NCBI RefSeq assembly: GCF_001426525.1
Contig: NZ_LMEW01000001.1
Location: 4,978-68,977, forward strand
Length of the DNA: 64,000 nucleotides
From: Massilia sp. Root133
GTDB taxonomy: Bacteria; Pseudomonadota; Gammaproteobacteria; Burkholderiales; Burkholderiaceae_D
Direction: 5' to 3'
Shown here one piece after another: positions 1 through 8,500 of this stretch. The notes beneath the pieces are model-generated. The model was not told where the DNA came from and did no database searches. It saw nothing but the letters and a program-made list of their open reading frames with translations. The position numbers and the translations under genes were made by a program. Within the stretch, counting starts at the first letter, position 1; the number at the start of each line of letters is the position of its first letter.

Positions 1-43
1 GCCCGGATTGGCACTGCCAATCCTCGCTCTGAGCGGGCTTTTT
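1..43 (+). terminator. Rho-independent terminator of a gene off the left edge
   Basis: GCCCG (1-5) pairs with CGGGC (34-38), enclosing a second perfect stem GATTGGC (6-12) / GCCAATC (16-22), and the outer stem is followed by TTTTTG. This is the usual shape of an intrinsic terminator read on the plus strand. The gene it would end is not in the window. Confidence 0.7.
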
Positions 44-58
44 GCTTTTCTACCACCA

Positions 59-290
59 AAGAACGATGCGCGGGATGCCGAAGACAGGGCGCATGTCCTG
101 CTCGACCAGCTGGTACGGCCGTACAAACTGGCGAGCGGGAGCGTGCGGGTGGGAGCCAGCATCAGCGTGGCCCTGCAGTTGCTGCATGAACTGCAGGACC
201 TTGCCAACCTGTTGGCACGCGCCGACCAGGCGCTGTATGCAGCCAGGCGCGAGGGCAAGGGCCGTGTTGCGCCGGTGGCGGAAGCGCTCG
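59..290 (+). pseudogene. C-terminal remnant of a GGDEF (diguanylate cyclase) domain
   Basis: Plus-strand translation from about position 70 reads as the last third of a GGDEF domain: an AEDRAHVLLDQL helix, then VRVGASISVAL, then LLARADQALYAARREGKGRV, which matches the conserved end of diguanylate cyclases. The GGDEF signature itself, the N-terminal half and any plausible start are missing, and an intrinsic terminator lies immediately upstream. The frame then runs open to 454 into the opposite gene with no further homology. I read it as a truncated, non-functional relic, left by deletion or rearrangement upstream. A real short gene is unlikely because the fragment lacks the substrate-binding and catalytic part. 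Confidence 0.65.
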
Positions 291-317
291 ATCGGAAAAC
301 GTCCCGATCGGACGGGG

Positions 318-656
318 TCAGACGCCCCAGAGCACGTCGGTCTGCAGGTCGCGCGATGCGCGCAGCATTTCCAGCAGCGGGAAGGCTCGGGTCGAGAACG
401 TCACGGTTTCGATGGGCTGGTGTTCCGCGTCCTCTTCGCCTTGATGGGCCTTGACGTCCTGTTCCATCTCGTCGGTGGCCTGGTGCTTCCGGCTTTCTTC
501 GATCTCGTTTTCCAGCAGTCTGACGGCTTGCGTCGCTTCTTCGGCGGTGATGACACCGCGTTCACTGTCCTTGTGCAGGAGGTCCAGGATCCGCTTGGCG
601 TGGTCCTGGTACATCATGACGTTCGGGTAAGCCTTGGATTTAAAGGTGATTAACAT
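318..656 (-). CDS. DUF1840 domain-containing protein
   Basis: A 112-residue protein of unknown function. The N-terminus MLITFKSKAYPNVMMYQDHAKRIL and the central acidic, glutamate-rich helix (about residues 35-80) match the betaproteobacterial DUF1840 family, whose members are about this length and lack signal peptides or membrane segments, so it should be cytoplasmic. The ATG at 654-656 is the family start. A possible -10 (TAGAAT, complement of 666-671) lies very close upstream, which would give a short leader. The gene is transcribed away from the convergent ABC operon end at 727. Family assignment is good; no biochemical role is known to me. Confidence 0.8.
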   Translation of the reverse strand: MLITFKSKAYPNVMMYQDHAKRILDLLHKDSERGVITAEEATQAVRLLENEIEESRKHQATDEMEQDVKAHQGEEDAEHQPIETVTFSTRAFPLLEMLRASRDLQTDVLWGV

Positions 657-726
657 AGTTGTCTCATTCTATTGTGAGTAGCCCAACGATATCACGAGTC
701 GCGCCTGGAGGTCAGTGGGCTACCTC

Positions 727-2262
727 TCACACCGGGCGCCGCCGCATTGCGCGGGCCAGCAGCAGCACCAGCAACCCCGCCGTCAGCACCCCCGCCGCGG
801 CGGGCAGCATCCAGGCCGGTCCACCGGCCGCCAGCGCGACCAGCAGCCAGCCGAGCCCGCCCCAGCACAGGCTGCTGATCAGTTCCAGCATCGTGCACAG
901 GAAATTTTCCTTGCCGCGTGTTTTGAAATCGCTGCGCGGTGCGGGCCGTCCCGTCCACTGCACGATCAGGCCGGCGCTCAGCACGGCCGCGCTGACCGGG
1001 AACGCGACGAGCAGGCCCGTCAGCGGCGTGCGCACGACGAGCCACAGCAGCGGCAGCGCGACGAGCAGCAGGGCCGGCATCGTCGCCGCCGCCAGCTTGG
1101 CCAGTTGCAGCGTGCGGCGCTGCGCCGGCGCCGACAGCAGCAGGTCGGGCGCATCCTCGGCCGAGATCACGATCCAGGCGAGACTGCCCGTCAACGAACT
1201 GCACAGCAGCGTGAGGCCAGCGCCCAGCGCGGGGCCGGCCGAGTCGCCGCGCATGATCAGGAACAGCATCGGCACGAGATAGACCAACTGCAGCAGTACC
1301 TGGGCGATCAGGTGCGGGTCGCGCGCGATCAGGCGCCATTCCTTGCTGACGACAGTGTCGAACAGGCTGGCGCGGAAACGGAAGCGCAGCGCGCCGGCCG
1401 GGCGGGCACGCACGCGCCCCATGCCTGCGGCCTGCTGCAGGCCATGGACGAAGAAGCGGTGCGTGCGGGCCAGGGTCAGCATGAAGGCGAGCCCCGCCAG
1501 CAGGACGGCGCCCAGCAGCGGCAACGGCGCACCGAGGACGGCGCGGCCGGGCAGCCACACCACGCTGTCCGGTCCGAACAGGGACTGGTGCGTCATCATC
1601 TCCATGATGCGCGGTCCCACGCTCCCGTCATGGCGCGTGAAGTTATACGCCTGCGACAGCAGGAAGATCAGCGCGCCCGCGATGGCACCCAGCACCTGCG
1701 CCACCACGCGCGTGCGGCGCGCGCCCAGCACGCGCACGAGGGCAAGCGTGAGCAGCATGCCGGCGCAGGCCGTCAGCGTCGCGCAGGAGAATATCGTCAC
1801 GTACAGGCCGAGCCAGCCGGGATGACCCAGCACCAGCGCGACGTTGGCGAACGGACCGGCCAGGTACACGTAAGGCAGGGCCGTGGCGGCCGCGATGCCG
1901 AGCAGGCGCACGGCGAAGATGCTGCGCGAGGGCAGGGGCGATGACAGCAGCAGATCGAGGTCGCCGCGCTCGAACAGCGCCAGCACGCAGGCGCGCAGGC
2001 TGCTCGACAGCATGAAGGTCGAGCATACGACCACCAGCAGGCTGATGGGGATGGCCAGCATGGCATCGCCGATGCCGTCGCGGCCCAATGCGCGCAGCAG
2101 CGCGAACGCGATCAGGTGCAAGCCGATGAACCCGACCACGAACACGGCGATGGCGGGCCAGCCCGGACGCCGCTTGCCGCCCTTGTTGATGGTCGCGCCA
2201 TACCAGGCCAGGCGCAGCTCGTGGCCCAGCAGCCAGCGGATGCTTCCCGGCGCGGCACTCAC
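727..2262 (-). CDS. ABC transporter permease (ABC-2-like exporter subunit)
   Basis: A 511-residue integral membrane protein with about ten or more hydrophobic segments spread from residue 30 to the C-terminus, ending in a positively charged tail. It is the membrane partner of the ATPase encoded just upstream. The GTG start at 2260-2262 overlaps the ATPase stop (GTGA), which indicates translational coupling and fixes the start; the open frame extends further upstream but only as a shadow of the ATPase gene. The domain size and the pairing with a Bcr/CcmA-type ATPase point to an ABC-2-type exporter. The substrate cannot be read from the sequence. Confidence 0.82.
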   Translation of the reverse strand: MSAAPGSIRWLLGHELRLAWYGATINKGGKRRPGWPAIAVFVVGFIGLHLIAFALLRALGRDGIGDAMLAIPISLLVVVCSTFMLSSSLRACVLALFERGDLDLLLSSPLPSRSIFAVRLLGIAAATALPYVYLAGPFANVALVLGHPGWLGLYVTIFSCATLTACAGMLLTLALVRVLGARRTRVVAQVLGAIAGALIFLLSQAYNFTRHDGSVGPRIMEMMTHQSLFGPDSVVWLPGRAVLGAPLPLLGAVLLAGLAFMLTLARTHRFFVHGLQQAAGMGRVRARPAGALRFRFRASLFDTVVSKEWRLIARDPHLIAQVLLQLVYLVPMLFLIMRGDSAGPALGAGLTLLCSSLTGSLAWIVISAEDAPDLLLSAPAQRRTLQLAKLAAATMPALLLVALPLLWLVVRTPLTGLLVAFPVSAAVLSAGLIVQWTGRPAPRSDFKTRGKENFLCTMLELISSLCWGGLGWLLVALAAGGPAWMLPAAAGVLTAGLLVLLLARAMRRRPV

Positions 2263-2999
2263 CCTGGCTGTCCTTCGGTCAGATGCAGGAACACGTCTTC
2301 CAGGCTGCCGCCCTGCGTGCGTTCGCGCAGTTCGGCCAGCGTGCCCTCGGCGATCAGGCGGCCCTGGCGGATGATGCCGATGCGCTGCGCGAGGCGCTCC
2401 GCCACCTCGAGGATGTGCGTCGTCAGGATCACGGTGCCGCCCTGCTCGACGTGCGACACGAGCAGGTCCTTCACCTGGCGCGCGGCCGCCGCATCGAGGC
2501 CGGTCAGCGGTTCGTCCAGGATCAGGAGCTCGGGCTCGTGGATCAGCGCACCGGCCAGCGCCAGCTTCTGCTTCATCCCGCGCGAAAACCCTTCCGTCAG
2601 CTCGTGCGCGTGTTTCGTGAGGTCGAGCCAGTCGAGCAGGCGGCGCGCGCGCGGTTCGGCGTCCTGCGCGCGGATGCCCCACAGGCCGGCGACGAATTCC
2701 AGGTATTCCGTCGGCCGCAGTTTGCCGTACAGCAGCGGGTCGTCCGGCAGATAGGCCATGCCGCGCTTCGCGCCCGCGGGATCGCGCGCGAGGTCGATGC
2801 CGAGCACTTGCACGTCGCCGGCATCGGGGGCCAGCAGGCCGGTCACCATGCGCAAGGTCGTTGTCTTGCCGGCGCCGTTGGGGCCCAGCAGCGCGTACAG
2901 TTCGCCGCGCCGCACGGTCAGGTCGAGGCCGTCGACGGCGGGACGGCCAAAGGATTTGCGCAGGCCGGACAGGCGCAGGGCAGGGGACTCGCTATTCAT
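2259..2999 (-). CDS. ABC transporter ATP-binding protein
   Basis: A 246-residue nucleotide-binding subunit of an exporter. Walker A GPNGAGKT is at residues 39-46, a signature-like FSRGMKQKLALAGAL at about 130-145, and Walker B LLILDEPLTGLD at about 153-164, followed by the H-loop region LTTHILE. This is the CcmA/NatA-type ATPase that works with ABC-2 permeases. I chose ATG 2997-2999; the frame is open to 3056 but that part lies inside the upstream lipoprotein gene. Only one base separates the lipoprotein stop from this start, and the permease start overlaps this stop, so the three genes form one operon. Confidence 0.9.
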   Translation of the reverse strand: MNSESPALRLSGLRKSFGRPAVDGLDLTVRRGELYALLGPNGAGKTTTLRMVTGLLAPDAGDVQVLGIDLARDPAGAKRGMAYLPDDPLLYGKLRPTEYLEFVAGLWGIRAQDAEPRARRLLDWLDLTKHAHELTEGFSRGMKQKLALAGALIHEPELLILDEPLTGLDAAAARQVKDLLVSHVEQGGTVILTTHILEVAERLAQRIGIIRQGRLIAEGTLAELRERTQGGSLEDVFLHLTEGQPG

Positions 3000-3000
3000 C

Positions 3001-3516
3001 TCAGGGCAGTTTGAAAGACGTGATGAATTGTTCGACCTGTTCGGCGGGCAGCGCATCCTTCTTGCCGATCGCGATCACCTGGTAGAAGCGCTTGCCGCGC
3101 GCTTCGAAGTGGCCGACGAGGTGCATGGTCTCGCCGTTGCGGGTGCCGCTGGCGTCGACGTCGCGCGTGGCGCGGTCCGTGTCCGCCGTCGCCTTCTGGC
3201 TGGTGATGGTGGCGCCGATGTTGCGCACCAGCGCGAGCTGCATCGCTTCCAGCGCGGCCTGGGCGCGCGCCGCGTCCGGCGCTTCGGCCGCGCCGACGGC
3301 GAACGTCGCGCCATCGACCTCGGCCGCCGTCATCGTCATCGCGACCTGCATGCCGTCGAGGTCGATGGTGCGCGTGAACGTCGCCGGTTTCGCCGGGAAC
3401 ATGACGCGGTAGGGCGCGTCCGGACTTGCATAGTCGCGCCAGTTGTACTTGGGGGAACAGCCCGCTAGAAGCAGGCTGAGCGCGGCCACGAGGGCCGCGA
3501 AGCGTCGTCTTGTCAT
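3001..3516 (-). CDS. Small predicted lipoprotein, first gene of the ABC exporter operon
   Basis: A 171-residue protein with a charged N-region (MTRRR), a hydrophobic stretch and a lipobox LLAGC with the lipidated Cys at about residue 20. It is therefore a predicted lipoprotein exported by Sec. The mature part has no family I can name. It holds a YRVMFPAKPATF segment and alternating strands that resemble small periplasmic domains of about 140 residues. It is followed after one base by the ATPase and then the permease, so it may be an accessory of that exporter; this is inferred from gene order only. Confidence 0.75.
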   Translation of the reverse strand: MTRRRFAALVAALSLLLAGCSPKYNWRDYASPDAPYRVMFPAKPATFTRTIDLDGMQVAMTMTAAEVDGATFAVGAAEAPDAARAQAALEAMQLALVRNIGATITSQKATADTDRATRDVDASGTRNGETMHLVGHFEARGKRFYQVIAIGKKDALPAEQVEQFITSFKLP

Positions 3517-3543
3517 GACGACATGGTAACAGGGCCGGACGGT

Positions 3544-4305
3544 TCAGGCGACCGGGATCGGGTTCTCCGCGATGTGCGCATTGAACTCGTTGACCAGCTT
3601 GTGCTCGTCCGGTCCCGCGTTGTTGCGCAGCGGGACGGCGATGTCGACCAGCGCTTCTTCGCGGTCCGTGGCCAGGGCCTGCATGGTCTGGGCGATGAAG
3701 GCGTCCAGCGGCATGGCGCGCGGGTCGTCGCCTTTGTGGATCAGGTCGGTGTTGACCCACGGCGGCGCGATTTCCTGCACCGTCACGCCGGTAGCGCGCA
3801 GCATGAAGCGCAGCGACAGCGTGTACGAGTGCAGCGCGGCCTTGGTGGCCGAGTACACGGCGTTCGTGGCGATCGGCACATAGGCCAGCACGGACGTGTT
3901 GTTGATGATCGTCGCGCGCGGCTGCTTCTTGAGGTGGCCGACGAGGGCGGACGTCATGCGGACCGGGCCGAGCAGATTCGTCTCGATGGTCGACACGGCC
4001 GTGGCGTCGTCGATCATGCCGGACGGATCGTCGAACGGCATGATGCCGGCATTGTTGATCAGGACGTTCAGCGCGGGATACTCGGCGATGAGGGCCGCGG
4101 CGGCGCGTTCGATGCTGGCCGGATCGGCGATGTCCAGCTCGACGGCGCGCATGCCCGGGTTGGCGCGCGTCACCTCGTCCAGCAGGGCCTTGCGGCGGCC
4201 GCCGATGATGACCTGGTTGCCCAGTTTATGAAACGCTTCCGCCAGGCCGCGGCCGATGCCCGAGGTACCGCCGGTGATGAAGATGGTATTGTGCGTGAGT
4301 TGCAT
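3544..4305 (-). CDS. SDR family oxidoreductase (DltE-like)
   Basis: A 253-residue short-chain dehydrogenase/reductase of classical length. The nucleotide-binding motif TGGTSGIG is at residues 11-18, NNAG at about 85-88, and the catalytic YSATK at about 156-160 with an upstream Ser (NNTS). The arrangement resembles the DltE-like SDRs found in bacterial genomes, which reduce or oxidise small carbonyl compounds with NAD(P)H in the cytoplasm; the substrate is unknown. It is divergent from a GlxA-type regulator (4568), with a 262-base shared region carrying repeated motifs, so this regulator probably controls it. Confidence 0.88.
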   Translation of the reverse strand: MQLTHNTIFITGGTSGIGRGLAEAFHKLGNQVIIGGRRKALLDEVTRANPGMRAVELDIADPASIERAAAALIAEYPALNVLINNAGIMPFDDPSGMIDDATAVSTIETNLLGPVRMTSALVGHLKKQPRATIINNTSVLAYVPIATNAVYSATKAALHSYTLSLRFMLRATGVTVQEIAPPWVNTDLIHKGDDPRAMPLDAFIAQTMQALATDREEALVDIAVPLRNNAGPDEHKLVNEFNAHIAENPIPVA

Positions 4306-4567
4306 GGTGATTCTCCGTTTCGGTTATCAGGGATTTGGAAGATGTTGTCTTCTGGGATCAATGTTGGCGCAAACATGTTTGCCCTGAATGACAAAGAACC
4401 CTCGAATCAGGACAAAGTGTGCGTATGCACATATATTCGGATGCCTATCTACTTTGTCAGTTGTTTTTGGTTGGACCGGAGCGGTTGTCGTATGATTACC
4501 ATCATGCACTGCAGCAGACGCTGTGGCGCCGGACTCTCCGGCGAACCTGATCATCACTGAGGACAAC
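4306..4567. promoter_or_regulatory. Divergent promoter region with repeated GACAAAG and palindromes
   Basis: This region between the SDR gene and the regulator is clearly less GC-rich than the flanking genes. It holds a perfect 14-bp palindrome GCAAACATGTTTGC (4369-4382), an inverted repeat TGTGC-N4-GCACA (4418-4431), and GACAAAG three times: direct at 4390-4396 and 4411-4417 (exactly 21 bp, two helical turns, apart) and inverted at 4452-4458. AraC-family proteins often bind direct repeats spaced by 21 bp, so these are candidate sites for the adjacent regulator. Confidence 0.5.
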
Positions 4568-5527
4568 ATGAAACGCAGAATCGGACTCTTGCTGCCACCC
4601 GGCTTCCAGGTCCTGGATCTCATGGCGACGACGGTCTATGAACTGGCCAATACCTTGCTGGAAGAAGCCAGCTACGAAGTCACGATGCTGTCGGAGCATG
4701 GGGGCGCGATGACCAGTTCCTCGGGCATCAGCGTGCTCACGGAAGCCGTCGCGCGCTACGACTACGACACCTTGCTGGTGGCGGGGCAGATGGCGCCGCG
4801 GCGTCCGTCGTCGCCGGGCTTCGTCGAGATCCTGCGCCAGGCCGGCGTGCAGTCGCGCCGCGTGGGCAGCATCTGCACGGGCGCCTTCCTGCTGGCCGAG
4901 GCGGGCCTGCTGGACGGCAAGCGTGCCACCACCCACTGGTCGCTGGCGCGCGACCTGCAGCGCATGTACCCGAAGGTGCGCGTCGAGGAAGACCGCATCT
5001 TCATCAACGAGGGCAAGGTGTGGTCGTCGGCCGGCATGACGGCTTGCGTCGACCTGTGCCTGGCCCTCGTCGAGAGCGACTACGGCATCGAGCTGTCGCG
5101 CAACATCGCACGCAAGCTGGTCGTCTACCACCGCCGCAGCGGCGGCCAGTCGCAGTTCTCCGCGCTGCTGGAACTCGAACCGAAATCCGACCGCATCCAG
5201 CAGGCGCTGTCGTACGCCAAGCGCCACCTGCGCAAGCCGCTGTCCGTGGACGAGCTGGCCGAGGCGGCCAACCTGAGCACGCGCCAGTTCAGCCGCACGT
5301 TCCGCATCGAGACGGGCCAGTCCCCGGCCCGCGCGATCGAGGTGCTGCGCGTGGAAGCGGCGCGCGCCATGATCGAGGGCAGCAACCACTCGATCGACGT
5401 CGTCGCGCGCGAGACCGGCTTTTCCGATCCCGAGCGCATGCGCCGAGCCTTCCTGCGCGCCTTCGGCCAGCCGCCCCAGGCCATCAAGCGCGCGGCGCGC
5501 GAACAGCAGACCACGGGCCTCGCCTGA
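4568..5527 (+). CDS. GlxA family transcriptional regulator (DJ-1/PfpI domain plus AraC HTH)
   Basis: A 319-residue two-domain protein. Residues 1 to about 190 form a DJ-1/PfpI-like domain with the conserved nucleophile-elbow Cys103 in GSICTGAFLLAEAG. Residues about 215-310 are an AraC/XylS double helix-turn-helix (LSVDELAEAANLSTRQFSRTF and the second helix pair around VVARETGFSDPERMRRAF). Such proteins sense a small metabolite through the first domain and act on nearby promoters. I start it at ATG 4568, behind GAGGA at about 4559-4563 and where family homology begins, rather than at 4523. It is divergent from an SDR gene and followed by an MFS exporter, both plausible targets. Confidence 0.9.
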   Translation: MKRRIGLLLPPGFQVLDLMATTVYELANTLLEEASYEVTMLSEHGGAMTSSSGISVLTEAVARYDYDTLLVAGQMAPRRPSSPGFVEILRQAGVQSRRVGSICTGAFLLAEAGLLDGKRATTHWSLARDLQRMYPKVRVEEDRIFINEGKVWSSAGMTACVDLCLALVESDYGIELSRNIARKLVVYHRRSGGQSQFSALLELEPKSDRIQQALSYAKRHLRKPLSVDELAEAANLSTRQFSRTFRIETGQSPARAIEVLRVEAARAMIEGSNHSIDVVARETGFSDPERMRRAFLRAFGQPPQAIKRAAREQQTTGLA

Positions 5528-5547
5528 TCCTTCGACAGGGGAGCGAT

Positions 5548-5563
5548 GGCCTGAATCGAGGCC
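5548..5563 (+). other. Short hairpin after the GlxA-type regulator
   Basis: GGCCT (5548-5552) pairs with AGGCC (5559-5563) across a six-base loop, 20 bases after the regulator stop. No T-run follows, so as a terminator it would be weak. Confidence 0.35.
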
Positions 5564-5583
5564 GATTGGTCTCACGCGTCGTG

Positions 5584-5626
5584 CTCCGTTCTGAAAAGAT
5601 GCCTGCATCAGGCAAACAGAACGGAG
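5584..5626 (+). promoter_or_regulatory. Leader hairpin covering the MFS gene ribosome-binding site
   Basis: CTCCGTTCTG (5584-5593) and CAGAACGGAG (5617-5626) are a perfect 10-bp inverted repeat, with a second perfect stem GCCTG (5601-5605) / CAGGC (5609-5613) nested in the loop. The 3' arm contains the only Shine-Dalgarno-like sequence (CGGAG) for the start at 5633, six bases away. In RNA the hairpin would hide the ribosome site; in DNA it could equally be a dyad operator. Confidence 0.55.
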
Positions 5627-5632
5627 TCGACG

Positions 5633-6838
5633 ATGTCCACCGAACCCACCTCCCTGCCCAGAGGCCTTTTATACACGCTGGCGCTGGGCACCTTCGCCAT
5701 CGGCACCGAAAGCTTCATGATCGCGGGCCTGCTGCCGCGCATCGCGTCCGACCTGGCCGTGACCGTGACGCAGGCCGGCCTGCTCGTGACGGTCTTCGCA
5801 TTGACGTATGCGATCGGCGGGCCGCTGCTCGCCATCTTCACGAGCGGCTGGCCGCGCCGCACCGTGCTGGTCGGCGGCATGGCCGCCTTCGCCCTCGGCA
5901 ATGCGCTCGCATTCGCCAGTCATGACTACCTCGGCCTGTTGATCGCCCGCGTGCTGCTGGCGCTGACGGCCGGCCTGTACACCCCCAGCGCCAATGCCCT
6001 CGCCAGCGCCATCGCGCCGCCGGCGCAGCGGGGCCGCGCGCTGGCCATCGTCAGCGGCGGCCTGACCATCGCGATCGTCGCCGGCGTGCCCCTCGGCACC
6101 CTGCTCGGCACCCACCTCGGCTGGCGCGCCACGTTTGGCGCCGTCGCGCTGTTGTCCGCATTCGCCGCCGTGGCGCTGGCCGTGGGCCTGCCGAAGTCCC
6201 TCGGTGCCGGCGCGCCGCCCGTCAGCTTGAAGGCGAGACTCGACGCCGCCCGCCTGCCGGGCGTGCTGCCGACGCTCGTCGTGACCCTGCTGTGGGGTAC
6301 CGGCACGTATGCCGTGCTGACCTACCTGGCGCCGTACCTGAAACTCGTGGCGGACATGCCGGCCGAAGGGATGAGCGGCGTGCTGCTGCTGTGGGGCGTC
6401 GCAGCCGCCGTCGGCCTGGCGCTGGGCGGACGGGCGACGGACCGCTTCGGGTCCCTCAACGTGGTCGTGCCCGCGCTGCTGTTGCTGGCCGCGTCGTTCT
6501 ACTACCTCGCGGCGATGGCCGGCTTCGGCCATTGGCCGCTCGGCCTGCTGTTGCCGGGTGTCGTGCTGTGGGGCCTCGCCACATGGGGCTTTTATCCGGC
6601 CCAGCAGAACAGCCTCGTCAACCGCAGCGGCGTGGCGCTGGCGCCCGTCGTGCTGTCGCTGAACGCATCGTTCCAGTACGCCGGCTTTTCGCTGGGCGCG
6701 CTGGCGGGCGGGTTCACGGTGGCGCACGCGTCGCCCGGCGTCGTGGGTTGGGTGGGCGGCAGTTTCGAGGTGCTGGCCTTGCTGCTCGTGCTCGTCATCG
6801 AGCGGCGCCAGCAAGCTCGTGGATTAGTGGTCGCATAA
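5633..6838 (+). CDS. MFS transporter, DHA1-type exporter
   Basis: A 401-residue inner-membrane protein with twelve predicted transmembrane segments. The start (LYTLALGTFAIGTESFMIAGLLPRIASDL) is the typical first helix of the DHA1/AraJ-YdhP group, with the RxGRxx-like loop after helix 2 (SGWPRRTVLVGG) and a long central loop (about residues 190-210). These are proton-driven exporters of drugs, sugars or small metabolites; the substrate is not visible. The start is ATG 5633, behind CGGAG that lies in a leader hairpin. The last 15 bases overlap the 3' end of the convergent comM. Confidence 0.88.
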   Translation: MSTEPTSLPRGLLYTLALGTFAIGTESFMIAGLLPRIASDLAVTVTQAGLLVTVFALTYAIGGPLLAIFTSGWPRRTVLVGGMAAFALGNALAFASHDYLGLLIARVLLALTAGLYTPSANALASAIAPPAQRGRALAIVSGGLTIAIVAGVPLGTLLGTHLGWRATFGAVALLSAFAAVALAVGLPKSLGAGAPPVSLKARLDAARLPGVLPTLVVTLLWGTGTYAVLTYLAPYLKLVADMPAEGMSGVLLLWGVAAAVGLALGGRATDRFGSLNVVVPALLLLAASFYYLAAMAGFGHWPLGLLLPGVVLWGLATWGFYPAQQNSLVNRSGVALAPVVLSLNASFQYAGFSLGALAGGFTVAHASPGVVGWVGGSFEVLALLLVLVIERRQQARGLVVA

Positions 6839-8350
6839 GCCGCGCCGGTACTGGATCGCCTCGGCCACGTGCTGGGCATTCACCGTATCGGCGCCGGCGA
6901 GATCGGCGATCGTGCGCGCCACCTTCAACACGCGGTGATAGGCGCGCGCCGACCAGTGCAGGTGCTGCATGGCGTCGCCCAGCAGGCGCGCGGCGGCGGT
7001 GTCGAGGTGGCAGTGGTGGTCGATCTCGCGCGTCGTCAGCTTCCGGTTGGCCTTGCCCTGGCGCGACAACTGGCGCGCGTGCGCCTGCGTGACGCGCGCG
7101 GCAATGGCGGCGCTGGGCTCGCCGTCGGCCAGTTGCGCCATCGTGTCCGGCGTCATCGCGGCCACGGGCACCTGGATGTCGATGCGGTCGAGGAGGGGGC
7201 CGGAGATGCGGTCCTGGTAGCGCTGTACGGCGTCCGGCGTGCAGCGGCACTTGCCCGACGGGTGGCCGAGCCAGCCGCACGGACATGGATTCATCGCCGC
7301 GATCAACTGGAAACTGGCGGGGAAGTCGGCCTGGCGCGCGGCGCGCGAGATCGTGATGGCGCCCGTTTCCAGCGGCTCGCGCAGCACTTCGAGGACTTTC
7401 CGGTCGAACTCCGGCAACTCGTCGAGGAACAATACGCCGTGGTGGGCGAGCGAGATTTCTCCGGGACGCGGCCCCTGGCCGCCGCCGACCAGGGCCACGC
7501 CGGAACTCGTATGGTGCGGACTGCGGAACGGCCGTTTTCTCCAGCGCGCGATGGCGAAGCTGCCCGCGAGCGACTGGAGCGCGGCCGTCTCCAGCGCTTC
7601 CTCCTGGCGCAGCGGCGGCAGCAGGCCGGGGAAGCGCGACGCGAGCATGCTCTTGCCGGCGCCCGGCGGTCCGATCAGCAGCACGGAGTGCAGGCCCGCG
7701 GCCGCTACCTCGAGCGCGCGCTTGACCTGCTGCTGTCCCTTGACGTCGGCGAAGTCCGGGTACACGGGTGGACCGGCAGACGGCACGGGGCGGTAGCGCA
7801 CGAGCCGCGCCTCGTCCGACTTCGCGGCGAAGTGCGCGCACACGTCCAGCAGCGAGCGGGCAGGGTAGATGACGGCGTCCGTCACGAGCGCCGCCTCGTC
7901 CGCGTTCGCCCACGGCAGCACGAAGGCGCGCGCGGACGTGTCCTCGTCGGCGTGCTGGCGCAGCATGGCAAAGCTCATCGCCAGCGCACCGCGCACGGGG
8001 CGCAATTCTCCCGACAGCGACAGCTCGCCCGCGAACTCGTAGCCGTCCAGCGCGGCGGCCGGGATCTGGTCCGACGCCGCGAGGATGCCCAGCGCGATCG
8101 GCAGGTCGAACCGTCCCGATTCTTTCGGCAGCTCGGCCGGCGCGAGATTGATGGTGATGCGCCGGCTGGGAACCTCGAAGCCCGAGTTCTGCAGCGCGGC
8201 GCGTACGCGGTCTTTCGATTCGCGCACCTCGGCGTCCGCCAACCCCACGATATTCATCGCCGGTAGCCCATTGGCCAGGTGAACTTCGACGCTGACGGCC
8301 GGTGCTTCCATGCCGGCCAGGGCGCGGCTTCTGAGGACGGCGAGGCTCAT
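6824..8350 (-). CDS. comM: YifB/ComM family Mg chelatase-like AAA+ ATPase
   Basis: A 508-residue protein of standard family length. An N-terminal ChlI/Lon-protease-like domain (residues 1 to about 170) is followed by the AAA+ core with Walker A GPPGAGKS (about 222-229), Walker B VLFLDELPEF, a Cys-rich PCPCGWLGHPSGKCRC zinc-binding-like insert and a C-terminal helical Mg_chelatase_C region. ComM is a hexameric helicase that drives branch migration during natural transformation; most Proteobacteria carry one whether or not they are competent. The start ATG 8348-8350 has a strong AAGGAG five bases upstream. Its stop lies inside the end of the convergent MFS gene. Confidence 0.93.
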   Translation of the reverse strand: MSLAVLRSRALAGMEAPAVSVEVHLANGLPAMNIVGLADAEVRESKDRVRAALQNSGFEVPSRRITINLAPAELPKESGRFDLPIALGILAASDQIPAAALDGYEFAGELSLSGELRPVRGALAMSFAMLRQHADEDTSARAFVLPWANADEAALVTDAVIYPARSLLDVCAHFAAKSDEARLVRYRPVPSAGPPVYPDFADVKGQQQVKRALEVAAAGLHSVLLIGPPGAGKSMLASRFPGLLPPLRQEEALETAALQSLAGSFAIARWRKRPFRSPHHTSSGVALVGGGQGPRPGEISLAHHGVLFLDELPEFDRKVLEVLREPLETGAITISRAARQADFPASFQLIAAMNPCPCGWLGHPSGKCRCTPDAVQRYQDRISGPLLDRIDIQVPVAAMTPDTMAQLADGEPSAAIAARVTQAHARQLSRQGKANRKLTTREIDHHCHLDTAAARLLGDAMQHLHWSARAYHRVLKVARTIADLAGADTVNAQHVAEAIQYRRGLCDH

Positions 8351-8500
8351 CGGACTCCTTCGACGGTGGGCGAGGCCTCATCTTAGGCAAGCGGAGACGA
8401 TGCCTGTTGAGAGGGGACAGGCCTGTATGCCGAACTTTTTTCGCGTCGGGTCTGCGAGGTGTCTGGTAATGTAGCGGGCTCCGCCTTCTCCTGTCCACGC

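Noticed and set aside
679..723. Inverted repeat GTAGCCCA/TGGGCTAC after the ABC permease gene
   Set aside because: The loop is 29 bases and no T-run follows on the minus strand, so a terminator call is not supported.
8417..8426. Palindrome ACAGGCCTGT between comM and the small membrane protein gene
   Set aside because: Only 10 bp, GC-rich and single; expected by chance in a window of this composition.
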